A stretch of DNA of 64,000 nucleotides from contig NZ_BAWN01000028.1 of assembly GCF_000696225.1 (NCBI RefSeq), positions 32,248-96,247 on the forward strand. The letters are read 5' to 3'. The translations under genes were made by a program, and so were the position numbers. Below the pieces are notes generated by a model that was not told the DNA's origin, did not search any database, and saw nothing but the letters and a program-made list of their open reading frames with translations. Positions 50,528-60,743 of the stretch are shown here, in pieces. Each line of letters starts with the position of its first letter. The stretch's first letter is position 1. This DNA is from Serpentinimonas barnesii (GTDB lineage Bacteria; Pseudomonadota; Gammaproteobacteria; Burkholderiales; Burkholderiaceae_C).

Positions 50528-52200
50528 AAGCGGTACGCGGCCGTGACCCACATGCGCGGATTGCGCTGGCGCGAGTCAGATTGCGCCTCACCGCCGTGGG
50601 TGCGCCAAGCCAAGCTGGCGTCCAGGTTCCAAGGGCCTTGCTGATAGCGCACCCCCACCCCGGCACCCTCAATGGCGCGCTGGTTGGGGCTGGGTGCCAC
50701 CGCTAGGGTTTCGGGCTGGGCATTGATGCGCACCCTGCCTGCATCGTAAAACGCATAGGGGCTGAAGGCACCCAGGCTGTAGCGCAGTTCAAACTGGGCC
50801 AGCCAGCCTTCGTCGCCGTTGGCTTCGCCTTGTGGGTAGGCGCGCACCCCGCTGGCACCGCCTACGCCAAAGCCTTCGGAGGAATCGAGGTTTTTGCTGG
50901 CCCACTGCCTAGAGAGGCGGCCAAACAGCGTCAAGCCCGGCACGGGCGTGGCTTGCACCCGGGCGATGTCCAAGTTCCATTTGTTGAAATTGCCTGCGGT
51001 GTGTTGGCCGCTGGCGCGATCTTGGGTGGCGAGGGCTGCGCCTAAGCGCAAGCGCCCAACTGTTACGCCTACGCTGCCGTAGGTGATGGCCCCGCCGCCG
51101 ATTGGGTCGCGGTGGTCGAAGTTGAGCGTCAGGGGCAGGCTGTCGCTGGATTTGTGGTCGTCTAGGCCAGCTTGCTGCTGGCGGTCATTGAGGCGCTTGT
51201 GCTGCCACGTTAAGCCCGCGTTGAGGTTGGTGCGCTGCGAACGAAGCAGGGGGTAGCTCACGCCCACAGAGCTGGTTTTGGCGGTGCCGCTGGCATGCAG
51301 GCGCGCAAACTCTTGGCCCAACTCGTAGTAAGTGTGCGAGTACCCGATGTTGCCGCGCAAGCCGCTATAGCCCAAGGGCAGGCTGTAGCTCAGGCTGCCC
51401 AGCCACATGCCTTCTTCGGAATACAAGAAGCGGGCGCTGAACTGATCGCCAAAGGCAAAGGGGCTGTCCCACTGCAGGTTCAAGCGCAGGCGCTGGGCAC
51501 CAGTAAAGCGGTTGCCGTGGTTGTCAAAGCCCACTTCACCACCCAGCCCAGGTGTGCGCAACACGCGCACATCGAGGTCGCCCGTGCCCACTTCCTGCCC
51601 AGGGCGGATGATGGGCGAGATTTGAATACCAGGCTGGTCGTCGAGCACCAGCGTAGTGCGCTCCAATTGGGCGCTCTCGATCACCGTGCCCCCGACGAGC
51701 CGCCCCAACCAAGGCTGGGCCGCGTCTGCAAGGCCCGATTCATCCGACAGCGCCCGCACCTGCGCGTAGCGGCCCTCCACCACTTGGATGAGCAACTGGC
51801 CATCGGTCAAGGGCTGGGGCGGCAAAAGGGCCCGGGCAAAGGGGTAGCCGCTGGCCCGGTAATGCGCGCTGATGCGCTCGGCCAGCGCGCGCAAGCCGGC
51901 CAGGTCGTAAGACTGGCCCAGCGCATCGCCCAGCACGGCGCGCAACTGGGCTTCATCGAACACCGTGTTGCCCACAAAGCGCAGCCCTTGCAGCCGCAGC
52001 TGCGCGCCGCCGGGCAGCGTGAGGCCCACAGCGGGGGCTTGCACCTCCACCGTGGCACCGGGGCGCGGCGGCTGCAGTTGGGGTGCGAGCTCTTGGCGCT
52101 GGATTTGGCCAGCGTCTGGAAGGGTGGGCTGGGCCAAGGCGGGCCAGGCCAGCGCGATGCCGAGCCAGAGGGGAAGTTGTCGCATTGCAGGTGATTTCAT
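50524..52200 (-). CDS. Two-partner secretion outer-membrane transporter (FhaC/ShlB family)
   Basis: 558 residues; the ATG at 52185 (MRQLPLWLGIALAWPALAQP) is an alternative start and begins at the signal peptide. Two POTRA-like domains follow (RLQGLRFVGNTVFDEAQLRA, GQLLIQVVEGRYAQVRALSD). The rest is a 16-stranded barrel, including the conserved barrel-internal motif GASGVRAYPQGEANGDEG. The last residue is Phe, the outer-membrane insertion signal. It exports the partner exoprotein across the outer membrane. It lies 63 bases after the exoprotein gene on the same strand. Confidence 0.93.
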   Translation of the reverse strand: MKSPAMRQLPLWLGIALAWPALAQPTLPDAGQIQRQELAPQLQPPRPGATVEVQAPAVGLTLPGGAQLRLQGLRFVGNTVFDEAQLRAVLGDALGQSYDLAGLRALAERISAHYRASGYPFARALLPPQPLTDGQLLIQVVEGRYAQVRALSDESGLADAAQPWLGRLVGGTVIESAQLERTTLVLDDQPGIQISPIIRPGQEVGTGDLDVRVLRTPGLGGEVGFDNHGNRFTGAQRLRLNLQWDSPFAFGDQFSARFLYSEEGMWLGSLSYSLPLGYSGLRGNIGYSHTYYELGQEFARLHASGTAKTSSVGVSYPLLRSQRTNLNAGLTWQHKRLNDRQQQAGLDDHKSSDSLPLTLNFDHRDPIGGGAITYGSVGVTVGRLRLGAALATQDRASGQHTAGNFNKWNLDIARVQATPVPGLTLFGRLSRQWASKNLDSSEGFGVGGASGVRAYPQGEANGDEGWLAQFELRYSLGAFSPYAFYDAGRVRINAQPETLAVAPSPNQRAIEGAGVGVRYQQGPWNLDASLAWRTHGGEAQSDSRQRNPRMWVTAAYRF

Positions 52201-52263
52201 TGGGCGGAATTGAAGGCGTAAAAATTCAGAAAGATCGATTTTGCAGGATGTGGCCGACGGGCG

Positions 52264-55200
52264 TCAATTGACCTGCCTCCTGCGCTCTTGGGTTTCACCC
52301 TCGGTGCCTGCACCGGTCGCTCGGGCTGTCGCGAAGCCAGGCAAGCGCACACCGCCATCCACCACAAACACGCTCATAAAGCCCAGGGTGTTGTGCTGCG
52401 CAGTGTCAAACATGCCCGCTATTTGCGTGGATTCCTCTGCGGCCGGTTCGTTGTTAGCAACTGGCGCGTCGGCACTGGGCACGGCGTCACCAGTGTCCTG
52501 CCCCACTGCCTGCAGGGATGAGACCTCGACAAACATCAAACCGCCTTGGACAAATGAATCGGCTGTAGGCGCCTCAGGCGTGGTGCTGACCAGCAGGGCC
52601 AAAGTTTGCGCATCCATTCCAAGTGCCGGGCTGTCAGACTGGTTTTGCAGATTGTCCAGCACACCGCCACCCAAGGCAGCGGTCAGGGAGGTATCCAACT
52701 CAGTGAGCACCAAGCGGGTGATCTCGTTGTTGTTGCTGGCAGCAAAGCTCAAAGCAAAGTTGTTGCCATTGTTGCCGTCATCAACGATGGCATTGCCAAA
52801 GCTCACAGTTTTGCCGGTGCCCACCTGCATATTGTCAAACTGCGCTTGGATGCCGGTGACGCGGTTGCCTGCAATGCCCAACTGCGCGCTCAGAGCGGCC
52901 AAGTCGGCCTCGCTGGCTCGGTAGGTGTTGGTGCCATCGAACACCCGCGACAGGCCGCCTAGGCCTAGGGTGACGGGGCGCGGGGAGATTGTTGCACCTG
53001 TGCCGTTGAGCGCAGTGGGCACACTGGGCAGCATGTAGTTGCCTGCATCAACGCCGAACAAGCCCGTTAGGCTGAGGGTGTAGGCGACGTTGGTGCCGGC
53101 GTGGATCGAGTCGAAATTCCCATCCCAGAGCACGCCTACGTCGTCTGGAGCAATCGCGCCTTGCAAAGTGAAGTCTAGGTTGGTGAGGGTATTGGTGCCG
53201 TCATAGACCTTGTTGATGCTGCCCGGCGTCACGGTAGCTGTGAGCGTGCGCGGGGTGATGCTGGCGGTGGTGTGCGTCAGCCCGCCGATGTTGTAGTTGA
53301 CCGCGTCTGCCCCGCCAAAGCTGAGGGTGACGGGTTTGTTTTCGCCCACGTTCCAATCGGCAAATTGGCCTTGGACGGTGATGGTGTCGTTAGGGATCAG
53401 GCCGGTAAAGGTGGCACCGGTGAGGGTGATGCCCCTGCTGCGGTCATATTCGCGGGTGCCACCGGTGATGCCCGTGAGGGTGAGGTCGATGGGCAGGATG
53501 CGCGCCGTGAGGCCCGAGGTGTCGGCCACCAAGGTGTAGTTGCCCGCCGCAGCACCGCCCAGCGTTACGCCGCTTAGGTTGATGCCGGTGATGGCTTTTG
53601 CCAGCACGTTGCCCGTGCTTGGGTCGCGCAGCACGTTCTTGTCGGCAAAGCTGCCGGTGGGCAGCCCGGTGAAAGTGAGAACGTCGCCGGCGATGCGGTC
53701 GTCGCTGAGCACGGTTGCCGTGGCGACTGTTGTGCCATCGTAATTCCGGTCCACGCCGGTAAAGCGCACGTTCAAGGTCCGCGCGGTGATGACGCCGGTG
53801 TTGCCAGTGATGGAGGTGGCACCGCCAGTGAACTGGTAGTTGGCGGCAGCCGCGCCGCCCAGCACCAGGTTGCTCAAGGTGTAGCTGATGCCGGTGCCTG
53901 CGTTGGCGCTGGCGAAGGCCCCTTGGCCGCTCACGGTCAACGCGTCGCCTTCTAATGCGCCGGTTAAGCCTAGGGTGACGCCGGTCATGGCGGTGGTGCC
54001 GTCATAGACCTTGCTCACGCCGGCACCCGCCGCGACGCTGACGGTGCGCCGCGTGACGTCGCCGGTGGCGGTGCGCGCGCCCACGAAGAGGTAGTTGTTG
54101 GCGTAGAGCCCGGCTGCGCTGATGCTGAGGGTGGCGAGCTTGCCGGTGCCGGCGTTGGGGTCGAGGAAGGTGGCGTCGAGGGTGATTTGGTTGAAATCGT
54201 CGGTGATCAGGCCAGCCAGATCGCCGACTTCGCGCACCACTGTGGCGGCGGTGGTGCGGTCGTACTCCCGCGTTGCCGTGGTAACGCCCGAGACGGTGAC
54301 GGTGCGGGGCAGGATGCGGGCGTTTACAGGGGTGGTGCTGGCAACGAGGGTGTAGTTTCCTGCATCCGCTCCACCAAGGCTTAGGCTGCCCACGGTGACG
54401 GGTTTGGCTTGCACAACGCCGCCGCTAACGCTCACATGCTTGTCGGCGAAGGTGGCGTTGCGGATGATGGTGAGCGCATCGCCAGCCACGCGGTCGTCTG
54501 CGGTGTTGACGGTGGCGCTGTTGCTACCGTCATAGACCTTGTCGATGCCGGTGAAGCTGACGTTCAGCGTTCGCGGGGTGATGGTGCCGTCGGTTCCGTT
54601 GAGGGTGGGTGCGGTGAAGAAGTAATTGTCTGCGTCTGCGCCGGTGAGGCGCTGCAGCACCACGGTGTATTCTCTATTGTTGGTGCCAGCGTTGCGGTTG
54701 GTGAACTGGCCCAGGCCATCCACCGTGACGGCGTCGCTACCGAGCAACCCGGTGGCCCGGCTTGCGTTCAAGTCCAAGCCCAGCATGGCGGTGTTGCCGT
54801 CATAGGTCTTGGTTGTGGCGGCGGTGTTGACCACGGGCGTGATGCCACGGCGCGCGACTTCGAGTGCGCCTACTACGTGGATGTTGCTGTTGAAGTTGGT
54901 GCCGGAGACAGTGCGGCCGACTGCGCTGTCGTCAAGCTGGTAGGAACCGGCGCGCAGGAAGCCTGCGGTGCTGGTGCTAGTGCTGACGTTGGGTGGCGTT
55001 AGGGTGAAGCTGCCGGAGGTGGAATTGCCATCGTTGAAGCTCACGGTTGCGGTTGCGTCGTTGGCCGCGGTGCTGATGCCTACAGTGTTGGCATCAGTCC
55101 CATTGCCAGAGCCAAAGGTGCGCACGCGGCTGAAATCAAAAGGCGTGGCGGTAGTCAGATCGGCAGTGAAGGCGCTGTCCAAGGTCAGGGTGTTTGCAGC

Positions 55201-58200
55201 CGGGCCAACCGTAGCCACGCGCCGATGCTGGCGCACTCCGCTGATTTCCACACTGATCACATCGCCTATGCTCACGCCAGTGAAATTAGCACCCACTTCT
55301 CCTGTAACTTGGTTGCCCGAGCTGGTAATGTTTCCAGTGCCCGTTGTAGCAAACAAATACTGCGCCGTCACATTGGTGTAAGTGGGCGCGCTGCCATAGG
55401 TGGTGTTTGTAACCCCGCTAGGCCCCACGCGCACCAGCAACTCGCCCGCCGGGACGATGGTGAAGTTGCCGTTCACTCGGGTGATATCGTAGTTGTTTGC
55501 CGCGCCACCCGAGACCACGAGCGCATCCGTGTAGGTGTCAGCAGCCTCGTCGGTGCCCGCGCGAGGGCGGCTTACCGTGGGTTGCTGCCCCCCAAACACG
55601 CCTGTAGCGGTTTCGCCATTCACAAAGCCGCTAAAGCGCAGGCTGAAAGTGGGGTCGCCAAAGGTGACGAATTTGGCGTCGTTGTTGGCGGCGATGGTCA
55701 GCGGGGCCGGGTTGATGGTGCTGGCCGCGTTGCCAACAAAGGTGATGGCGTAGTTGCCGGTCATGTTGGCATTGGTTACACCGCCAAACGATGTGCCTTG
55801 AATGCCAATGTTCGAGGGTGTGACGGTGTGTTGGTTGGGCAACACCGCACCGGTTGCTACGTTGCCATCCCGGATTACATTGGCGCTGTTGAAGGTCAGC
55901 GTGGCTGCGCGGCCTACCGAGTCGCCTGCCACCAGCCCGGAGACATCAACAGTGCCCCCCCAAGCGGCGGTGGTGCCGTCGTAGGTTTTGGTAATTGCAC
56001 TGTTTAGCGTGACGGTGAGCGGCCTCGGGGTAATCACGCCATCGGTGATGGTGTCGAAGCGCAGGTTGTAGTTGTTGCCGCCATAGCCATCGTTGACCGT
56101 GACGCCAGTCAAGGTGATGGTTTTGCCGGTGCCGGCGTTGAAGTCGCTGAAATTCGCTGTGGCCCCGGTGGTGACCAAGCTGTCGCCAGCAAACACTTGG
56201 GTGCCGCCGCCTGCCACGAAGCTGCTGGCGTCCGTAGCCAGCAAAGTGCTGCGGTCATAGACCTTGCTGCGCGCCCCGGGGGTGGTGGGCAGCGTGATGA
56301 GCAAATCGGCACGGTGGATGGTGGCGGTGGTGGTAATGGCGGTATTGGCATCAACCGGTGTGTTCGGAGTGCCGCTCAAAACCAAGCGGTAGTTGGCTGC
56401 ATCGACACCGCCCAAGGAGATGCCGCTGATATTCACGGTTTTGCCAGTGCCCGCGTTGCGGTTGTCAAAGGTGGCCGTCTGGTCGAGCGTGAGCAGGTCG
56501 CCGCGCACGGTATTGGCCAGGTTGCCGTTTACGCTCGCGCTGGTGGTGCCGTTGTAAACCCGGTCTTGGGCCACAAAGCTGGGCGTGATGTCGCGCCGGT
56601 TTACGGTGAGGGTGCCATTGGTCACGGTCGCGGCATAGCCCAGCGTGGCAGCGGCGTTGCTGGCGGTTAGGTCGTGTGTGCCTGCACGCCAGGCACCGCT
56701 GGTGGCTCTATTGGTGGGGGTGCCCACCACGCTCACCGTTGGGGCAGCAATGGTGTCGCCGTGCAGCAGGCCGCCAATAGTGGCCGCGATATTGCCCGGC
56801 ACGTTGTCGCCGTAGGTGATGGTGGCATTGCCCACAGTGAGCGTGGCGGTGGGCTGCTCGCGAAACACGCCGTGCAGGCCGCTGCCCAGCGCCAGCCAGC
56901 CCGCGCCCGCGCTGATGACGGTGCTTTCGTCGGCGTTGTAGCGGAAACGGTTTTGCCCCGTGCCCACCAAAGCCGCCAGCCCGGTGCTGCCTGCAATGCT
57001 GCCGCTAAAGAGCGTGGCGCGGCCGCCCGAGCCCGTGGTCACGGTGACGCCGGTGTTTGCGATCATCAAGTTGCCGCCCGTGGTGGTGCGGACTGCCGCA
57101 GCCTCGCCCGCATTGAGCCGCACGGCGCTGGCGGAGCTGCTGCTGGTGCTTACATTGGCGGCCAGGGTGAGGTCGCCTTCGCGGGTGGCCACGTTCACGG
57201 TGCCGGTGGCGCCGGTGATGCCGGCGATGCCGCCCACCGTGCCTATGGTGAGCGCATTGGCGTCGGTGTAGCCCAAGGTGCCGGCCACGCTGGCTGCCAA
57301 GGTGCCTACGTCATTGGCCACGTTGTTGAGTTGGGCGTTGTTGCCGCGCAGCAGCAGGTTGCTGGCGTGGACGCTGCCGCTGGCACTGTGGCCGATGTTG
57401 CCGCTGGGGCGGGCGTTGAGCGCAATGGTGTTGCTGCCCGTGGCTTCGAGCCGGGCGTTGACGTTGATGTTGTTGCCCCAAACCGTGACGGGGCCGTTTA
57501 CTGTGGCGGCGCTGGCCAGGGTGATGTGGCTGGTGTTGCCGTCTCGGCCTAGGGTCAAGCCGCCTAGGCGCTGGGTGTCGCTAAAGGTCCAGCCCGCGGT
57601 GCTAAAGCCGCCGGCGGTGGTGAAGCTCGCCCCCGATGGTTCGATCACCAGGGTGCCCGGCCCAGCAAAGCCGCTGGTGGCGCGTGTGGGTGCGTTGTGG
57701 CGCAGCACCAGGCTGCCGCTGCTGATGGTGGTGGCGCCGGTGTAGGTTCCGTTGGCGGTGAGGATGAGGCTGCCAGCGCCGAGTTTTTCGAGCGAGGTGT
57801 TGTCCCCGGCCAAGGCGGTGGCGTAGGTGATGTCGCGCCCGTTGGTGTCGATGCGGATGGCTTGGCTGCCTGTGGTGGCGATGCGGGCGGAATAGTCCAC
57901 GGCATTTTGGGCGCTGTATTGCAGCACGCCGCCACTGGCACCGCCTTCAAAGCGGATGGCACCCGTGCTGCCGAGCGCGTTGGCGTGGTTGAGCGCCAGC
58001 GTGCCGCCGTTGATGGCGGTGCCGCCGGTGTAGCTGTTGTTGCCCGAGAGGGTGAGGGTGCCGGCCCCGGTTTTGCTGAGCGCGCCGCTGCCCGAGATGG
58101 CGCCGCTGATGGCGCTGGCGGCCGAGTTGTTGATCACGGCACTGGCACCCAAGCTGACCGGGCCGCTGAAGTTCACCTCGCTGCCGCTCACGGTGCAGGG

Positions 58201-60702
58201 GTTGCAGTTGCTTCCGGTGAATAGGTTGGCAGCGGCGGACTGGGTGCGCACATCGTCGATGAGCAGGCGCGCGCCCCACACCCTGCCGCCAGTGGCATCC
58301 CAAGAGCCAGAGACAAACACGAAGCGGTAATCGCCCGCCGGGTCGCTGCCCGACAAGGTGCGCGAGACCGTGGTCCACGGCGTGCTGGCACCCGCGTTGG
58401 CCCCAGTCTGGTTCAAGAGTTGCAGGGTGTTCCCGTTGCTGGTGTTGAGCAGGTAGCCATAGACGTCGAAAGCGTCCTGGCCGCCCTCGGCCTTCCACTG
58501 GAAGGAAACCGAGTCGCCCGCCGTGAGGCTCACGGTGCTTTGGCTCACGATGTAGGGTCCGCGGATGATGCAGAAGCCACCGCCGGAGGCGCAATTGCCG
58601 TTGGAGCTCATGACTACACCCCAATTGCCTACGATGCGATCGGCGGGGGCGCTGGAGGCCGTGGTGTTGTAGGTGCCACTGGTCGAGACAGTTAGGTTGT
58701 GCTGGCTGGGGTGTACCGTATCCATGGGGCTGGTAAAGCCGCCGATAACGGTGCTGCCCAGAATGGCACGCGAGTTGAATACATCCCAGCCGTTGAGGTT
58801 GCCGGTCTCGAAGCCTCCGTTGACGAACTGTGCCACCCCTTGGGTGCCAAAGAGCACGCTGTTGCGGTAGTTTTGGGCGCCGGTGGTGGTGACGTTGGCG
58901 TTGATGAAGGTCTGGCCGAGGTTGTTCGTGCCCAGGCTGGCCAGCGCGGTGGTGCCGCCTATGGCGTGGTTGATCACGGCGCGGCCGGTGCTGCCCAGCG
59001 TGAACTCCAGGTGGTGTGGCCCGTTGACGGTGCCGCGCAGGCTGATGCCGCCGGTGTCGCTGCGCAAGGTGAGGTTATTCCCCAGGGTGAGCGGGGTGTG
59101 GTAGATCTGGTTGCCGCTGGTGTGTATGGTCAGCGCGCCCTGGTTGGTCATATTGCCCGCAAATACTTCGAGCGAGGTGCCGGCCCGGCTGAGGTTGAGC
59201 ACGCCGTCGGCCAAGTTGTTGATGGTTAGATTGCGGGTGGCGCGCAGCACCACATTGCCCGTGAGGGCTTCGAGCGTGGCCTCGGCGATGGTGTAGTTGG
59301 CGGTGTCGGTGGTGCTGGCCCAGGCGGCTTGGTTGCCCGTGGTGCCTGTGGCGCCGCTGACGATGGTGAGGTCGGTTGGATCCAGCAGCAGCAGGCCGCC
59401 TTGGCCTTGCGGGGCGCTGGTGTCGGCGCTGCCAGAGAAGGCCAGCCGCTCTTTGCCCGAGACTTCGACCATGCCGCCGTCGCCGCCTTGCTGGCCGCCG
59501 GTGGCTTGGATGTGGCCGGCAAAGCGCATGGCGTCGTCGGACCAAAACACCACGGTGCCGGCGTTGCCTTGGGCGGTGGCGCTGGAGTCGGTGCGCGCAC
59601 CGGCATCGACCTGCACTTCGAGCGCGTTGGCTATGTCGGTGTCTTGGCCCAGCCAGCCGCCGCCTACGCGCACTTGGCCGCCCCCGGCGCTGCCTCGGGT
59701 GTCGATCTGGGCGCTGCCTTGCACCCAGATTTGGGGCGCGGTGATATCGACCTGGCCCCCTGCGCCGGTGGCGGCTTGGGTGTCGATGCGGCCCGAGACT
59801 TCGACCCGGCTGCCAGGGCCGGTGGCGCTGAGCAGCACCTCGCCGCGCTCGCCGGTGGCCAGGGTTTGGGCTTCGATCAGGCCGCTGTGGTTGATGGCGG
59901 TGCTGGCCAGCGCCCCGGCGGCCTGCGCCGTGAGATAGACCAGGCCGCCCGCAGCGCGGATGGCGCCGCCGTTGGCGATTAAGGCATCGAGCGCGCCTTG
60001 CTCGACTTGCAGCTTGACCGGCCCGCCCAGATCGAGCGTGACGCGGCTGCCCGCGCCCAGCAGCACATTGCCCTGGGTGGCTTCGATGCCGCCGGTGTTT
60101 TCGATGCGCGCGGCGATTAAGGCCACGGTGCCGCCTTGGGCGGCGCGGATGTTGCCTTGGTTGATGATGGCGCTGCTGCTGCTGCCCTCGAAGCGGTAGT
60201 TGCCGGCCATGAAGTCGGCGTTGGAGAGCTGCAGCGTGGAGGCCACCAAGCCACCCACATCGACCTGTGAGCCGGGCGCGAACAGCACCCCGTTGGGGTT
60301 GAGCAAGAACACCTGGCCGGTGGCCGTGAGGCGGCCGTAGATTTGGCTGGCTTGGGTGTCGAGCACGCGGTTGAGCGCCACCCCGGCCGCGGGCTGCTCG
60401 AAGTGTACCTGCGCCTGGGCGCCGATGTTGAAGGTTTGCCAGTCGAGGGCGGCGCGCTGGCTGCTTTGCAGCACGTCGAGCCGCGCGCCGTTGCTGCTGA
60501 TGCTGGCCTGCCCGGCCACCACCTGGCCGCCCGTGGGCAGTTCGGTGGCGGTGGGCGTGGCCGCTGCGGCCCCTGCCCCGAGCAAGAGCGCCAAGCTGAG
60601 CGCCAATGTGGTGCCGGGGCGGCCCCCAAAGCCAGCGGCTTCGTGCGCCACGATGTAGGCTTGGCGGGCGACGGACCAAACGATGCGGTGGGTTTTGTTC
60701 AT
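52264..60702 (-). CDS. Two-partner secretion exoprotein, filamentous-haemagglutinin type, with YDG/MBG repeats
   Basis: 2812 residues. The extended signal peptide begins MNKTHRIVWSVARQAYIVAH. The TPS secretion domain (~50-320) contains the LNPNGVLFAPGSQVDVGG motif. Then come beta-helix repeats, an inserted jelly-roll-like region (NGGFETGNLNGW, ~670-830), and two autotransporter-type beta-strand repeats (GAGTLTLSGNNSYTGGTAIN). MBG/YDG repeats run from ~1370 to 2600, eleven in all with KVYDGTT-type landmarks. The C-terminal ~160 residues are acidic and Ala/Thr-rich. It is exported by the adjacent FhaC-type transporter and is likely an adhesin or surface fibre. Upstream sit a response regulator and a kinase. 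Confidence 0.92.
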   Translation of the reverse strand: MNKTHRIVWSVARQAYIVAHEAAGFGGRPGTTLALSLALLLGAGAAAATPTATELPTGGQVVAGQASISSNGARLDVLQSSQRAALDWQTFNIGAQAQVHFEQPAAGVALNRVLDTQASQIYGRLTATGQVFLLNPNGVLFAPGSQVDVGGLVASTLQLSNADFMAGNYRFEGSSSSAIINQGNIRAAQGGTVALIAARIENTGGIEATQGNVLLGAGSRVTLDLGGPVKLQVEQGALDALIANGGAIRAAGGLVYLTAQAAGALASTAINHSGLIEAQTLATGERGEVLLSATGPGSRVEVSGRIDTQAATGAGGQVDITAPQIWVQGSAQIDTRGSAGGGQVRVGGGWLGQDTDIANALEVQVDAGARTDSSATAQGNAGTVVFWSDDAMRFAGHIQATGGQQGGDGGMVEVSGKERLAFSGSADTSAPQGQGGLLLLDPTDLTIVSGATGTTGNQAAWASTTDTANYTIAEATLEALTGNVVLRATRNLTINNLADGVLNLSRAGTSLEVFAGNMTNQGALTIHTSGNQIYHTPLTLGNNLTLRSDTGGISLRGTVNGPHHLEFTLGSTGRAVINHAIGGTTALASLGTNNLGQTFINANVTTTGAQNYRNSVLFGTQGVAQFVNGGFETGNLNGWDVFNSRAILGSTVIGGFTSPMDTVHPSQHNLTVSTSGTYNTTASSAPADRIVGNWGVVMSSNGNCASGGGFCIIRGPYIVSQSTVSLTAGDSVSFQWKAEGGQDAFDVYGYLLNTSNGNTLQLLNQTGANAGASTPWTTVSRTLSGSDPAGDYRFVFVSGSWDATGGRVWGARLLIDDVRTQSAAANLFTGSNCNPCTVSGSEVNFSGPVSLGASAVINNSAASAISGAISGSGALSKTGAGTLTLSGNNSYTGGTAINGGTLALNHANALGSTGAIRFEGGASGGVLQYSAQNAVDYSARIATTGSQAIRIDTNGRDITYATALAGDNTSLEKLGAGSLILTANGTYTGATTISSGSLVLRHNAPTRATSGFAGPGTLVIEPSGASFTTAGGFSTAGWTFSDTQRLGGLTLGRDGNTSHITLASAATVNGPVTVWGNNINVNARLEATGSNTIALNARPSGNIGHSASGSVHASNLLLRGNNAQLNNVANDVGTLAASVAGTLGYTDANALTIGTVGGIAGITGATGTVNVATREGDLTLAANVSTSSSSASAVRLNAGEAAAVRTTTGGNLMIANTGVTVTTGSGGRATLFSGSIAGSTGLAALVGTGQNRFRYNADESTVISAGAGWLALGSGLHGVFREQPTATLTVGNATITYGDNVPGNIAATIGGLLHGDTIAAPTVSVVGTPTNRATSGAWRAGTHDLTASNAAATLGYAATVTNGTLTVNRRDITPSFVAQDRVYNGTTSASVNGNLANTVRGDLLTLDQTATFDNRNAGTGKTVNISGISLGGVDAANYRLVLSGTPNTPVDANTAITTTATIHRADLLITLPTTPGARSKVYDRSTLLATDASSFVAGGGTQVFAGDSLVTTGATANFSDFNAGTGKTITLTGVTVNDGYGGNNYNLRFDTITDGVITPRPLTVTLNSAITKTYDGTTAAWGGTVDVSGLVAGDSVGRAATLTFNSANVIRDGNVATGAVLPNQHTVTPSNIGIQGTSFGGVTNANMTGNYAITFVGNAASTINPAPLTIAANNDAKFVTFGDPTFSLRFSGFVNGETATGVFGGQQPTVSRPRAGTDEAADTYTDALVVSGGAANNYDITRVNGNFTIVPAGELLVRVGPSGVTNTTYGSAPTYTNVTAQYLFATTGTGNITSSGNQVTGEVGANFTGVSIGDVISVEISGVRQHRRVATVGPAANTLTLDSAFTADLTTATPFDFSRVRTFGSGNGTDANTVGISTAANDATATVSFNDGNSTSGSFTLTPPNVSTSTSTAGFLRAGSYQLDDSAVGRTVSGTNFNSNIHVVGALEVARRGITPVVNTAATTKTYDGNTAMLGLDLNASRATGLLGSDAVTVDGLGQFTNRNAGTNNREYTVVLQRLTGADADNYFFTAPTLNGTDGTITPRTLNVSFTGIDKVYDGSNSATVNTADDRVAGDALTIIRNATFADKHVSVSGGVVQAKPVTVGSLSLGGADAGNYTLVASTTPVNARILPRTVTVSGVTTATREYDRTTAATVVREVGDLAGLITDDFNQITLDATFLDPNAGTGKLATLSISAAGLYANNYLFVGARTATGDVTRRTVSVAAGAGVSKVYDGTTAMTGVTLGLTGALEGDALTVSGQGAFASANAGTGISYTLSNLVLGGAAAANYQFTGGATSITGNTGVITARTLNVRFTGVDRNYDGTTVATATVLSDDRIAGDVLTFTGLPTGSFADKNVLRDPSTGNVLAKAITGINLSGVTLGGAAAGNYTLVADTSGLTARILPIDLTLTGITGGTREYDRSRGITLTGATFTGLIPNDTITVQGQFADWNVGENKPVTLSFGGADAVNYNIGGLTHTTASITPRTLTATVTPGSINKVYDGTNTLTNLDFTLQGAIAPDDVGVLWDGNFDSIHAGTNVAYTLSLTGLFGVDAGNYMLPSVPTALNGTGATISPRPVTLGLGGLSRVFDGTNTYRASEADLAALSAQLGIAGNRVTGIQAQFDNMQVGTGKTVSFGNAIVDDGNNGNNFALSFAASNNNEITRLVLTELDTSLTAALGGGVLDNLQNQSDSPALGMDAQTLALLVSTTPEAPTADSFVQGGLMFVEVSSLQAVGQDTGDAVPSADAPVANNEPAAEESTQIAGMFDTAQHNTLGFMSVFVVDGGVRLPGFATARATGAGTEGETQERRRQVN
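52930..54800 (-). repeat. Higher-order A-B-C repeat of YDG units inside the exoprotein
   Basis: YDG-type landmarks occur at about 54796, 54525, 54255, 54000, 53731, 53441, 53203 and 52935, spaced 238-290 bases. Units form three types: A (YDG-N/T-TAM, ending ITxRTLN), B (FTG-x-D-x-x-YDG, FADK, ending ARILP) and C (TREYDR). The order is A-B-C-A-B-C-A-B', so a block of about 800 bases was duplicated. The last unit is more diverged. Confidence 0.65.
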
Positions 60703-60743
60703 GGCAGGCGGGCTCCTCTAGGACTCTAGATAACGATGCCGCG

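Noticed and set aside
52930..58000. CRISPR array or tandem-repeat mobile element
   Set aside because: The repeats are coding YDG and beta-strand modules in a single open frame and are diverged, without uniform spacers.
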